DNA of 64,000 nucleotides from Tetracentron sinense (Eukaryota > Streptophyta > Magnoliopsida > Trochodendrales > Trochodendraceae), in NCBI GenBank assembly GCA_015143295.1, contig CM026565.1:12150041-12214040 (forward strand). Direction: 5' to 3'. The position numbers were made by a program, and so were the translations under genes. The notes below the pieces were generated by a model. That model was not told where the DNA came from and ran no database searches. It saw only the letters and a list, made by a program, of their open reading frames with translations. Positions 20,005-31,098 of this stretch are shown here, one piece after another. Within the stretch, counting starts at the first letter, position 1, and each line of letters starts with the position of its first letter.

Positions 20005-21507
20005 CTAAACAAACAGTTGGGGATATTTTTCCTTTACTTCGGCCTCACGCTCCCAAGTAGCTTCTTCCCTCGAATGGTGTTGTCATTTTACAAGGACTAA
20101 CGGAATGATTTTGTTGCGCAAGACTTGATCTCGTCTGTCCAAAATTTGCACCAGTTGTTCAACTAGGGAGAGGTCCTCTCAAATTTCTATCGGATCAAGC
20201 TCGATGACATGAGAAGGATCCGGGATATACTTCCGGAGCATAGAGACATGGAACACATTGTGGACGGGCCAACATATCGAGGGCTAACACACTCGCGTGA
20301 TGATCTCAGACGGGCCAACATATCGAGGGCTAAGCTTGCCTCGCCTGCCAAATCTCATAATCCCCTTGCTAGGAGATACCTTCACAAAGACTTGATCCCC
20401 AACCTGGAACTCCAAGTCCCTGCGGCACGTGTCCGCATAGCTCTTTTGACGATCTTGAGCGGCTTTCAACCGATCCCTGATGATCTTAACTATACTTGCA
20501 GTTTGCTCGATCAACTCCGGACCAAGTACTTTCCTTTCTCCTACCTCATCCCAGTAGAGAGGAGACCTGCAACTTCGCCCATACAAAGCCTCGAATGGAG
20601 CCATTTGGATACTTGCCTGATAGCTATTGTTGTAGGCGAACTCTACCAAAGGCAAGTGCTCTTCCCAACTGCCTTTGAAATCCAGGATACAAGCCCGATG
20701 CATGTCTTCTATAACTTGGTTCACCCTCTTGGTTTGTCCATCCGTCTGTGGATGAAAAGCGGTGCTGAAATCAAGTCGGGAACCCATAGCTTCCTGAAAA
20801 CTTTTCCAGAATCTGGATGTGAATCTCGGATCTCGATCTGAGACAATACTGACTGGCACCCCGTGTAGCCTAACAACTTCCTTGATGTACAGAGTGGCCA
20901 ACTGATTAGAATTGAACGTGGTCCGGTAAGGTAAGAAATGCGCGGACTTTGTCAAACGGTCCACCACAACCCAAATCGCATCTGAGACCCTTGCCGTCTT
21001 TGGCAAGCCAACTATGAAATCCATGGATATGTTCTCCCATTTCCACTCGGGAATAGGAAGAGACTGTAATAGGCCTGCGGGCCGCATGTGCTCTACTTCC
21101 ACTTGCTGGCACACCAAACACCATGCCACATATTCCACAACATCCCTCTTCATATTCTGCCACCAAAAGTGACTCTTGAGGTTCCGGTACATTTTCGTAC
21201 CCCCAGGATGCACAGTATACTTTGATCGGTGTGCTTCGTCCATAATCTCCCTTCGAAGATCTACATTGGCTGGAACACACAGCCTTCCTTTGAACGTAAT
21301 AGCACCCTGGCTAGTGAGAGAGAAGTCTACACTACCCTTGGCAACTTCCTTGTCCCGATAAGCCAACAATTCAGCATCTGTGGCTTGGTATTCTTGGATC
21401 AAATCTATAATGTATGGCCGAACCGTGACATTTGCCAAGATAGGACTACGAACAGAGTCATTCACACTAATGTCTAGATTTGCCAAATCTTCAAGTAGCT
21501 TCCATTC
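20005..21507 (-). pseudogene. Chromovirus integrase and chromodomain (X)
   Basis: Minus strand, N to C: zinc-binding domain ([24 protein letters not shown] ... CLVCQQ), DDE core ([11 protein letters not shown] and VSDRDPRFTS hold the two Asp), and a GPY-like module (KLSPRYVGPSEI). It ends in a chromodomain tail WEREAEV-like...KYPQLFV with a stop at 20005. The expected catalytic Glu (QTERVN) is Lys (QTKRVN), and the frame is broken at 20258-20283. There about 44 bp is replaced by a second copy of GGGCCAACATATCGAGGGCT. Left of this point the sequence differs more from Y and Z than to the right. A chimeric, inactive integrase. Confidence 0.88.
20268..20330 (-). repeat. Local 23-bp duplication at a recombination scar
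   Basis: GACGGGCCAACATATCGAGGGCTAA occurs twice within about 60 bp (near 20263-20287 and 20310-20334). It is a single copy at the equivalent place in Z (about 59668) and B1 (about 27970). The extra copy replaces integrase sequence. It looks like templated filler from DNA repair or polymerase template switching. Confidence 0.8.
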
Positions 21508-21890
21508 CTACACCAACATGTGTGCTAATAACCCCGGAGGTCTTCTACTCAAAGCATCAACCACTACATTTGCTTTACCCGGGTGGTATTGAATGGTCCA
21601 ATCATAGTCTTTCAAAAATTTCATCCAACGCCATTGCCTTAGATTTAGCTCTTTTTGGGAAAAGAGATACTTGAGACTCTTGTGATCCGTGAACACATAT
21701 AACTCCACCCCATAAAGGTAATGACGCCAAATCTTAATTGCAAACACGACCGCTGCAAGCTCCAAGTCCTGCGTGGGATAATTCTTTTCGTGCTCTTTCA
21801 ATTGCCTCGATGCATAGGCAATGACTTTCTTGTGTTGCATGAGCACACACCCAAGTCCAACGTGTGAGGCATCACTATACACCTCATACC
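21508..21890 (-). pseudogene. Chromovirus RNase H, C-terminal part (X)
   Basis: Reads [19 protein letters not shown] (first RNase H Asp), [39 protein letters not shown] (second Asp) and [18 protein letters not shown], then a stop where other copies have Gln (HMLV-stop-EW). The N-terminal remainder is at 24420-24530. Removing the solo LTR at 21896-24414 and one CATAA copy restores continuity. The stop is CAG to TAG, a C-to-T type change. Confidence 0.88.
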
Positions 21891-22150
21891 CATAATGTAG
21901 AGCCCCAGACCTTTTCACATTTAATGCATGACCCTTTCGTTGCCATTTTGCCTTTAAAGAGGTATAATTAATAAATAAGGAAGAAATTAGAAATTACGAA
22001 ACGTGAGAAATGTTTCTTTTCGAAGTACAAACCCAACGCAAGTTGAATCGTCAAAATCGGACGAACGAGTCAAAAGATATGGCCAAAACAGTCTGGACCT
22101 GCAGGCAATCGTAGCTCGGAAGGCACTAAGGACGTAGCTCTAGCTCTGAT

Positions 22151-22462
22151 AACGTATACGTTGTGCATCCGTTGTGCAACAGACAACGGGTACGTCGTGC
22201 AGTAGACAACGTGTACGTTGTACAGCAAACAACGTGTACGTTGTACAGCTCACAACGGGCACGTTGTACATAAGACAACGGACAACGAGCTCAGCACTAT
22301 GCACAACACAACGTGACAACGTGTTTGGCACTATTCACAGCATAACGTGTTTGGCACTATTCACAGCACAACGTGTTCGGCACTATTCACAGCACAACGT
22401 GTTCGGCACTATTCACAGCACAACGTGTTCGGCACTACTCACAGCTCAATGTGTTCGGCACT
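22151..22462 (+). repeat. ACAACG palindromes and 26-bp tandem array
   Basis: The first part holds AACGTATACGTT (a perfect palindrome) and repeated ACAACGTGTACGTTGTAC words. The second holds five 26-bp units, GTGTTCGGCACTATTCACAG plus CACAAC, starting at 22321, 22347, 22373, 22399 and 22425, with a partial unit at 22451. It fills the slot between the TTGAC block and the leader. Confidence 0.92.
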
Positions 22463-23509
22463 CGTGTTTTTGTAAAAATTTCAGTAAGGGTATTATGGTC
22501 TTTTGGTCGGTTCACTCTTACCTTAAGAGTTTAACCCGAGCCTTTAGGGCTCATTCTCAACACTTAGAGGATTTGGGGGATTAGAAGAGAGGAGAAAGGG
22601 TTTCCTAAGCTAGGGTTTTGCTTTTGGAGAAGAATCAAAGGGGTTTTGAGACCCTAGATCACTTCAAGTCCGGTTTTTCTCCAAGATCACGGCTCAAGCA
22701 CTCGTGGAGAGCGTTCCCCAAGCTAGGGCAGCACCTCACGGTCGTTTTTGGAAGGGGTTTCTTCCTCATTTCTTCAAGGTCGGTACTTCTTACTACCCTC
22801 CTAGTTATAGCTTCCCTTTTTTCTTTGTTTCTCCTTGTTTTCCTTCACTTATATATGTGTTATGAGATTGGTGGTATGAATGGTGAATGGAGATGGATGT
22901 TGGCGAATGGATGCCGTGTGGATGATGTGATGAACGAATGGGAAAGGGCATTGTACCAATAATGAACATACAAGTGTGATGTGAGCATAACCCACCTAGA
23001 AAAGCATGATCTAGGTTTAAGTGAATAATGAACACACCCCATGTTTGATGAAATGCCAAGGTGAACAAAATAAATGATAAATTAAGGGAACCCATGCTTA
23101 ATTGCTCTTGAAAATTGTTAGGGTTCATGATAGTGTGTTTCTTACATTTCTTAAAATGCGTAGATTATTACTCTCTTAAATTGTTATATGCTATGCTTTG
23201 TGAATTACCCCAAATTGCCATATTTAATTCCAAATGCAAGTATGCACACGATCTCACGAGCACGCATGAAATGACGTGATTTACCGATGTTTTAAGTATG
23301 GGACGTAGAGGTGGGGCATATCCTAAGATATGTTTCACTTCGCTTTTGACAAGGGCAAGACAATCATGCATTTCATAGGGAAAGGTCTCCCATCCCCTCG
23401 CATGACATGCATAGCATCGCATGACACGCATAGCATAGCATGGCATGACACGCATAGTATAGCATCACATGACACGCATAACTCTGCATGGCATTACACG
23501 CATGGATGC

Positions 23510-23646
23510 TAGTTGCGACGGGCTATGAACGGCAACTAGGCATTCACATTCCGCATGGATGCTAGTTGCGACGGGCTATGAACGGCAACTAGGCATACCC
23601 ATCTGCATATAGGGTACTAGTTGCGACGGACTATGAACGGCAACTA
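23510..23646 (+). repeat. Three-unit hairpin repeat in solo LTR
   Basis: Units at 23510-23538, 23563-23591 and 23618-23646 begin TAGTTGCGACGG and end ACGGCAACTA. Each has a 7-bp inverted repeat TAGTTGC/GCAACTA. It occupies the place where other LTRs have their own minisatellite. Confidence 0.88.
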
Positions 23647-23995
23647 GGCATGTGAACATGTTTAAATTATGAACAAGCAAGCATGATACTCGCATGACAC
23701 GCATGATATGACATGGCACGCATGATGCAAGCATGACAAGCATGACATGGTTAACAAGTTCCCAATCACGCAAAGGGTATTTCAAGTCAAGTCAAGTGCA
23801 CGATGTTTTCAAGGGTTTTATCAGTCTTTCTGAATGCAAGCATGAATATAAATTACTTTACTTCCTTGTATGATATAAATTGTTCTTGTTCTATATATGC
23901 AACTTGCTTCCTACTTTATGTATGCTATCTGTATACTATGACTGTTGGTTAGTATTTAGTACCCGCTGAGTATTCCATGCTCAGCCGTACTTCTT

Positions 23996-24115
23996 ATGTC
24001 GGCAGGTTCTGAGGGTGCTGCTGCTCCATTTGATATTTGTGCTCCTGGTCCATGGGTGGAGGAGGAGTACATCGAGGAGCCTTTTGAGGAACCTCCCGTA
24101 GAGGGTTATCAGTAG
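23996..24115 (+). CDS. LTR micro-ORF, family A version (39 aa)
   Basis: Starts at TTATGTCGGCAGG and ends TATCAGTAG. The core is APFDICAPGPWVEEEYIEEP, with the tail EEPPVEGYQ. It differs from 15432-15551 mostly by synonymous or conservative changes, and the length is the same. Function unknown. Confidence 0.5.
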   Translation: MSAGSEGAAAPFDICAPGPWVEEEYIEEPFEEPPVEGYQ

Positions 24116-24419
24116 GTGGTGTTAGATTCTGAGTGGATTAGCTGTGGGTGAGCATGAGTGATTATATCCATGTGTTTTGGCGGGCATGTCCGCACTTTCT
24201 TTGTTTTGATTTCTTTGTATTAAACTTGGACCATGTGTATATACATAGAGGTTGTTAGACTTCCGCTGTGTTTTATAGTTATGTTTCCGCTGTCATCCTC
24301 TATTGTATATGCTCTGTGGGTTTTTGCAGGTTTGTTTGTCAAGCAAGTCATGTAAGCCATGTTTAGTCGTCCAAAGTTCACTCTAACTCCTAGGGTGGGT
24401 TTTGGGTCGCGACACATAA

Positions 24420-25183
24420 GGTCCTGATGGCACAGTAAGGACAGGGACTGTAGTAAGCCACTTCTTCAGTTCCGTGAAACTGATCTCACACTTGTCGCTC
24501 CATACAAAATTCGCATTCTTCCTTGTTAGGTAAGTAGCGATGCCGCAAGGCTGGAGAAACCCTTCACGAATCTCCTGTAATAGCCTGCCAACCCAAGGAA
24601 ACTGTGTATTTCCGTGAAACTCTTGGGCCTCGCCCAACTCATAACTGCCTCTACTTTCTTTGGATCAACCAAGATGCTTTCCGCAGAAACAACGTGGCCT
24701 AGGAATGCCACCTCTTCCAACCAAAACTCACACTTACTGAGTTTGGAGTACAGTTTGTGCTCTCTCAGCATTTCCAAAGCAAGACGAAGGTCTCGCATGT
24801 GATCTTCCCGTGTCTGGGAGAACACCAAGATATCGTCGACAAATACTATCACGCATCGATCAAGATATGGCCGGAACACCCAGTTCATCAAATCCATAAA
24901 GGCTGCCGACGCATTTGTGAGACCAAAAGGCATTACCAAGAACTCGTAGTGTCCATATCGAGTCCGGAAAGCAGTTTTGGGAACATCTTCCGCCTTAATC
25001 TTCAACTGGTGATAGCCCGATCGAAGATCTATCTTCGAGAAAAATCTCGCTCCTTTCAACTGATCGAACAAGTCATCAATTCTAGGCAATGGATACCTAT
25101 TCTTTATAGTGACTTTGTTCAACTGCCGGTAATCGACGCACATCCGCTTCGAGCCATCCTTCTTCTTAACAAATAACACCGGG
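24420..25183 (-). pseudogene. Chromovirus reverse transcriptase (X)
   Basis: Minus strand: [74 protein letters not shown] and the catalytic [12 protein letters not shown]. The [20 protein letters not shown] and [11 protein letters not shown] connection region follows. The palm residues look intact, but a frameshift after SSLAAS (near 24527) disrupts the join to RNase H ([14 protein letters not shown]). At 25183 it is interrupted by element B1; the N-terminal side continues at 34754. Confidence 0.9.
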
Positions 25184-27599
25184 TGTAACGACCCCAAAAT
25201 CCTATAAGGCTAAAATAGGACTTTGGAATCGCCACATTACTTAAACCTGCTTAAAACCATGCATACAAGGCTACTACACGAGTCTTCAAAAATGAGGATA
25301 ATAAAATTCTGGTATATAAACTATAATCAAATAGCAAAAGTCTACAGTAAACATATACAACTCACTCTAAAACCAAAGAGTCTGATACACAACTATAAAA
25401 GTCTACTAAGCAACATCTACTCAAGTCTAATACAACTCTCTCAATCAAATGAAATAAAAACTAAGAGGTGTAGCCACCCAAGTCTCTGGCTCCCTCATCA
25501 GAAGGCTCACCTTCACCTCCTTCCTCGAGGTAAGTCTCCTCAACCCACGGCTCCGCCGTGTACTCCTGCTCTATACCTGCCAAGACAAAGTCCGGCTGAG
25601 TACAAAGGTACTCAGTGTATCTAAAATCCAATCAACAATAATAATGTACCTGCACTTAGTCAGAAACATATCCAATAGCATAATAACATAATCAGAGTGC
25701 GGAAGAACGTGTGCGCATATACATCATATCATTACCTTAACTCGTGTACTTGTGAGAATCTTAGACTTAGAAAACCATACACTTATGAGGTACTTATGCT
25801 TACGAGACCACGTGCTTATGAGATGCTTATGCTTATGCTTATGCACTTATTCAGATCATACAAGGATGAGACATGCCATTCTTGGCGGATACGGACCATG
25901 CCTTAGAAATCATATGGTTGACATGCCGTTCTTGGCGGATACGGGCCATGTCATGCTTATGCTTATTCAGAATGCCATACATATGTCATGCTCATGCTTG
26001 TGGCCCACATGTGTGACTTGTGAGACTCTTATCTTAACATACACGTGCTTGTGTGCTTAAGTGTCGAAATTAATATTCGAGTTGGTAATTGCTTAGGTTC
26101 CGATCTCCCGCCATGGAAACTCCACTATATGTCCCATACCAAATAGTTAGAGAATTCCCGGTTTGAGAGATGTTCCTCTAAGTTCTTACCTTCCCGACTA
26201 CCAATTCCCAAGCAAGTAATTGAGTATACTTAACAAACAATCACATATATATTTCTTATCATAATTCTTAACATCATTTATAATCCATTTACCACCATTT
26301 CATAAAAGTATCATAGCATTTATTCTCACAGACATTTTCACAAACACCTTGAGTACACATAATATGAATCCATTTCTCCTCTATATTTTCAAGCATTCAT
26401 CAAAACATAATTCATCCATACAATCAATTCACTATTCACATCCACATATTAATCCCATCCTCCATACATTTCCCATCCTCCATATATTTCCCATCCACAT
26501 CCAATCCACATTTCCATCTACATTTCCATCAATAATTAGCTTACTTCATAGAAAATTTGGAGAAAATGCATTTAATCTCTATTCCATCATTTCTATCAAA
26601 TTAATATTCACACAACATTAAAATAGAGTTGATTAGGATAGTATATCGACCTTAGGAATCCTTCCCTTGGATTCAAAACGCTCCCGAGACGATTTGGAGA
26701 AGCTTCCCAAACTTTTCTTGCAATCTCCTATCAATCTCCTCCTTCTCCAAGAAAACCCTCTCTCAAAACCCTAGGGTTTTTCCCCCTTTTTGCCAAATTA
26801 GGTTAGAACTAGGTGGAGTATTTTAATATTTCGAGTAGGACCCCCTATTTATAGCCTCAAGTCTGAGAACAAAAAGACCAAAAAGCCCTTACTAAAAATC
26901 AGCAAAAATGCTCGAAGGACCGAGCGATCGGTGGTTATGACCGATGGATCGGTTCTCAACCGAGTGATCGGTTCTCTTGATCGGTCGATCGGTCAAAAAA
27001 GCACTCTCTGGAAATTTTCCCCATACAAAATTCTGGACCAGTCGATAGATACCGATCGATCGGTTTTGGACCGATCGATCGCTACTTCTGACCGAGCGAT
27101 CGGTTGCCTATAGATTTTTGACCCGCTTTACTGTTTTGGCCATAACTTTTGACTCGTTCGTCGGATTTTGACGATTCAACTTGGGTTGGATTCGTCTTTC
27201 GAAAACGAACATTTCTAACTTTTTAGAATTTCCAATTTCCATTTAATTAATAGACTAAATTGTCCCCAAAGTTGACTGATCTGTAATTCCATTAGATAAA
27301 ACCCACCATTGACTTGGCTTAAACTCAAAATAAGAAAAAAACATTAAACATGAACTTCGAAGAGGGTTCCAACACCTTTGTAATGGTTCAAGAATCACTC
27401 AATTCCAGTAAACGGTGCCAAAACTAGAGCTTCCTAAAGTTTAGGGTGTGATATGACATCCCTCCGTTACAAGTTGATTAAGCTTAGTTTACACCACAAT
27501 AATTAGGCATAAAAAAAACAATAAACATCAAACATCACAAGGACTAAAATACCCTTAACACAATGAAATAAAAACATGAAAACGATTCGGGTCTCTACA
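25184..27599 (-). mobile_element. B1 3' LTR (family B)
   Basis: On the minus strand it starts TGTAGAGACCCGAATCG at 27599 and ends GGGGTCGTTACA at 25184. Parts: TTGAC-rich block (about 27134-27205), ACCGATCGATCGGT cluster (26920-27112), TATA box CTATTTATA on plus (26846-26854), donor-like TAAG/GTCGAT near 26650, a two-unit CATGCC...GGCGGATACGG...CATG repeat (25880-25950), a perfect 8-bp-stem hairpin CTGAGTAC-CTTT-GTACTCAG and an acidic frame with EPWVEETYLEEGG ending at a TAG near 25468. The acidic frame has no ATG near its start. Confidence 0.93.
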
Positions 27600-27612
27600 T
27601 CCTCCCCCCTTA
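27600..27612 (-). other. B1 polypurine tract
   Basis: Minus strand TAAGGGGGGAGGA abuts the 3' LTR start. Just upstream is the dyad AATTTCG-AGGA-CGAAATT, found in the same place in Y and X. Confidence 0.85.
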
Positions 27613-27641
27613 AAAGAATTTCGTCCTCGAAATTACGTACC

Positions 27642-30600
27642 TTAGGTGAATAAGTGCGGGTACTTTTCGCGGACTTCGGCTTCTCTCTCCCAAGTAGCCT
27701 CTTCTCTAGAGTGATGCTCCCATTGCAAGAGTACAAGAGGAATGACCTTAGAACGCAAAACTTGCTCTTTCCGGTCCAAAATTCGAGCCGGTTGCTCCAC
27801 TAGAGTCAAATCTTCCCGAATTTTCAACGGTTCCAAATGAATGACATGTGAAGGATCAGCAATGTACTTCCTCAACATAGAGATGTGAAAGACATTATGC
27901 ACACCTTCCATGTGAGGTGGTAAGGCGACCCGATAAGCAACTTCCCCGACTCGGGTGATGATCTCAAAAGGACCCACATATCTCGGACTGAGCTTGCCTC
28001 GCTTTCCGAATCTCATCACCCCCTTCGTAGGTGAGATCTTTACAAATACAAAATCTCCGACTTGGAACTCAAGATCTCTCCTCCGAGTATCGGCATAGCT
28101 CTTCTGTCTACTCTGAGCTGCTTTCAACCTCTCCCTGATCAACTGAACTCTATCCACAGTCTGACCAACGAGCTCGGGACCCAAAAGCTTCCTCTCACCA
28201 ACTTCGTCCCAACACAAAGGTGAACGACAACTCCTCCCATAAAGTGCCTCAAACGGTGCCATCTGAATGCTAGCTTGATAGCTGTTGTTGTAAGCAAACT
28301 CAACCAACGGCAAGTGATCAACCCAACTACCCTGAAAGTCTAACATGCAAGCTCGTAGCATGTCCTCTATGATCTGGTTCACCCTCTCAGTTTGCCCATC
28401 TGTCTGCGGATGAAATGCCGTACTAAAATCCAAATGGGAACCCATAGCATGCTGAAAACTCTTCCAAAACTTGGAAGTAAATCTCGGATCTCGATCAGAA
28501 ACAATGCTAACTGGCACTCCATGCAAACGAACTATCTCCTTGATATAGAGGTTAGCCAATTGATTGGAGTTGAAAGTGGTCCGATATGGAAGAAAATGAG
28601 CTGATTTAGTCAATCGGTCAACCACAACCCAAATGGCATCAAAGTTCTTGGCCGTCTTTGGCAAACCAACAACAAAATCCATGGAGATATTTTCCCACTT
28701 CCACTCGGGAATAGGAAGAGACTGAAGAAGTCCTGCCGGCCTCTTGTGTTCGGCCTTCACCTACTGACACACCAAACACTTGGATACAAAGGTAGCCACA
28801 TCTTTCTTCATACCCTTCCACCAGAAATACTTCTTGAGGTTCTGGTACATCTTAGTACCTCCTGGATACACGGTGTACTTGGACTTGTGTGCTTCATCCA
28901 GAATCTCCCTTCTTAAATCCTCATCATCCAGAACACAAAGTCTACCCTTGAAACAAACTCCACCATCCCTCCAAGAGAAATCCTCAAACCAGCTGCTCAG
29001 AGACTTATTCATAGCAGCGTGCAGTTCTCCATCATTCCACTGCAAGTCCTTAATCCTGTTCAAAAAGGTTGGCCTGACCATAATGTTAGCCAACAAGGCT
29101 CCAGAAGCTCCAACACTGAAACCCCCATCGAGGCTAGACACCTCTTCTAGTAACTTCCATTCTTGGACCATCAAGTGTGCCAAGAACCAGTAGGCCTCCT
29201 ACTTAGAGCATCTGCCACTACATTCGCTTTCCCCGGGTGGTACTGGATAGAACAATCATAATCCTTGAGGAATTCCACCCAACGACGTTGCCTCAAATTC
29301 AGCTCTTTCTGCGAGAACAAATACTGTAGACTTTTGTGGTCGGTGAAAACTTCAAACTGCGCACCGTACAAGTAGTGTCTCCAGATCTTAAGAGCAAAAA
29401 CCAAGGCTGCCAACTCCAAATCATGGGTAGGATAGTTCTTCTCTTGATCTTTCAACTGCCGAGAAGCATATGCAATCACCTTCCCGTGTTGCATAAGAAC
29501 ACAACCTAACCCAACGAGTGATGCGTCACTATACACCACAAAATCTTCACTACCCGATGGAACAGTCAAGATCGGAGCGGTGGTGAGACGCTTCTTCAAC
29601 TCAAGAAAACTCTTCTCACATTTCTCATTCCACTTGAATCTAGCGTTCTTTCGAGTTAGATGAGTAAGCGGAGCTGCCAAACTGGAAAATCCTTCTACAA
29701 ATCTTCGATAATATCCAGCTAGGCCCAAGAAACTTCGAACCTCTGTAACACTCTTTGGCCTTCCCCATCCTTCCACTGCTTCTATGTTAGCAGGGTCAAC
29801 TGAAATCCCCTCTTCTGACACCACATGGCCTAGAAATGCTACTTTTTCTAGCCAAAACTCGCACTTGCTAAGCTTAGCATATAGCTTATGCTCACGGAGT
29901 GTCTTCAGGGTGATCCTGAGATGCATCTCATGCCCCTTCTATGTCCTGGAGTACACTAAAATGTCATCCACAAACACGATCACAAAGCGGTCCAGAGTCG
30001 GCTTGAAGATCCTATTCATAAGATCCATGAATGCTGCGGGAGCATTTGTCAAACCGAACGGCATGACTAGGAATTCAAAATGCCTATATCTGGTCCTAAA
30101 AGCAGACTTAGGCACATCTTCCGCCTTTATCTTCAGTTAATGGTAGCCCGACCTCAAATCAATCTTGGAGAAATACTTAGCTCCTTGCAACTGATCAAAC
30201 AAGTCATCGATCCTAGGTAAAGGATATTTGTTCTTGATAGTGACCTTGTTCAGTTGCTGATAGTCGATGCACATCCTCATCGAACCATCCTTCTTCTTCA
30301 CAAACAATACTGGAGCTCCCCAAGGTGATACACTTGGGCGGATAAATCCAAGACCAAGCAATTCGTCAATCTGCTCCTTAAGCTCTTTCAACTCTGCTGG
30401 AGCCATCCTATATGGCGCTTTAGAGATGGGTGCCGTACCCGGAGCCAACTCAATTGCAAACTCTACTTCTCTATCTGGTGGCAAACCCGGTAAGTCTTTA
30501 GGAAAGGCATCCATGATTTCCTCTACAATAGGGGTACTTGAGAAATCTAGTGCTTCCGAGGTAGTAAGACTCAATGCCGCGAAACGAGCTAAGTCATTCT

Positions 30601-30963
30601 TCTTCATCCCTTGAAAACGAAAAGAGGGCTCACTGATTGGTCTAAAGTTGACCACTTTCTCAAAACAGTCGACATGCCCATGGTATTTGGAAAGCCAATC
30701 CATGCCTAAAATGACGTCAAAGTCTTGGAACTCAAGGACAATCAGATCAGCTGGCATCTCTCTCTGACCTACTTGAATATTACAAGCTCAATAGACCTTA
30801 TCAGTGATGACCGAACTACCAATAGGAGTAGCAATCGATAATTCACGATCTAATAGACTTGGCTCAATCGAAAATTCTCGTGCAAAACTAGGTGTAACGA
30901 AGGAGTGAGTGGAACCAGTATCGATCAAAACATGAGCGAGGAAATCATTTATCAACAATGAGC
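27642..30963 (-). pseudogene. B1 pol: PR, RT, RNase H, integrase, chromodomain
   Basis: Downstream of the intron the minus strand encodes protease (AHVLIDTGSTHSFV, intact D-T-G), [19 protein letters not shown] ([21 protein letters not shown] ... [12 protein letters not shown]), RNase H ([13 protein letters not shown] ... [13 protein letters not shown]), a zinc-binding domain, and the integrase core (SMDFVVGLPKT, VSDRDPRFTS, TDGQTERVN; all three acidic residues present). It ends in a chromodomain (VLLQWEHHSREEATWERE). Breaks: TGA at 30788-30790, TAA at 30137-30139, TAG near 29940, a frameshift near 29180 and TAG at 28761-28763. The integrase-chromodomain part (27642-28760) is one intact 372-codon frame. 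The stops are consistent with C-to-T decay of CGA, CAA and CAG codons. Confidence 0.93.
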
Positions 30964-31098
30964 CTGAATTAATACACAAAGCTAATTTGTCAAATCATGA
31001 ATACATACATGCATCTTACATCATACCTCATAACATTTAATATCACACACATAGCATCAAAATAATATTTTAATTGACTAAAGCACAATTAAACGTAC
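30964..31098 (-). other. Candidate gag-pol intron of B1 (135 bp)
   Basis: On the minus strand the exon edge GTGCAGG/GTACGTTT is a GT donor and TATTAATTCAG/GCTCATTG an AG acceptor. Joining them reads CAG-GGC-TCA-TTG-TTG, giving Q-G-S-L-L-I-N and then the protease, in frame with Gag (DDVV-Q-G). Unspliced, the frame reads G-T-F-N-C-A-L-V-N and stops inside the intron. The same arrangement is present in X, Y and Z. Splicing is inferred; it needs RNA evidence. Confidence 0.8.

Larger units (their letters stand above)
21896..24414 (+). mobile_element. Solo LTR, family A, with a different palindrome array (2,519 bp)
   Basis: Ends are TGTAGAGCCCCAG...GGGTCGCGACA, with a perfect duplication CATAA at 21891-21895 and 24415-24419, inside X RNase H. 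The shared TTGAC block is at about 22020-22085. Where other LTRs have GATCGATC palindromes this one has AACGTATACGTT and ACAACGTGTACGTTGT-type dyads (22151-22290) and a 26-bp tandem repeat (22321-22462). Further features are a donor-like CAAG/GTCGGT near 22778, three TAGTTGC...GCAACTA hairpin repeats (23510-23646), the hairpin near 23967 and the micro-ORF 23996-24115. Open frames across the repeat are artefacts. Confidence 0.94.

Noticed and set aside
20209..20841. 210-codon plus-strand open frame
   Set aside because: Antisense shadow of the X integrase; the minus strand carries all recognised motifs. The same holds for 35711-36129, 62998-63359 and 30267-30614.
22174..22584. 136-codon open frame with repeated ALFTAQRVRHYSQHN-like units
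   Set aside because: It is the translation of the 26-bp LTR tandem repeat; no start context, no homologous frame in other LTRs.
25223..25624. 133-codon frame repeated identically at 32371-32772
   Set aside because: Antisense frame within the two B1 LTRs; the identity reflects LTR duplication, not a gene family.
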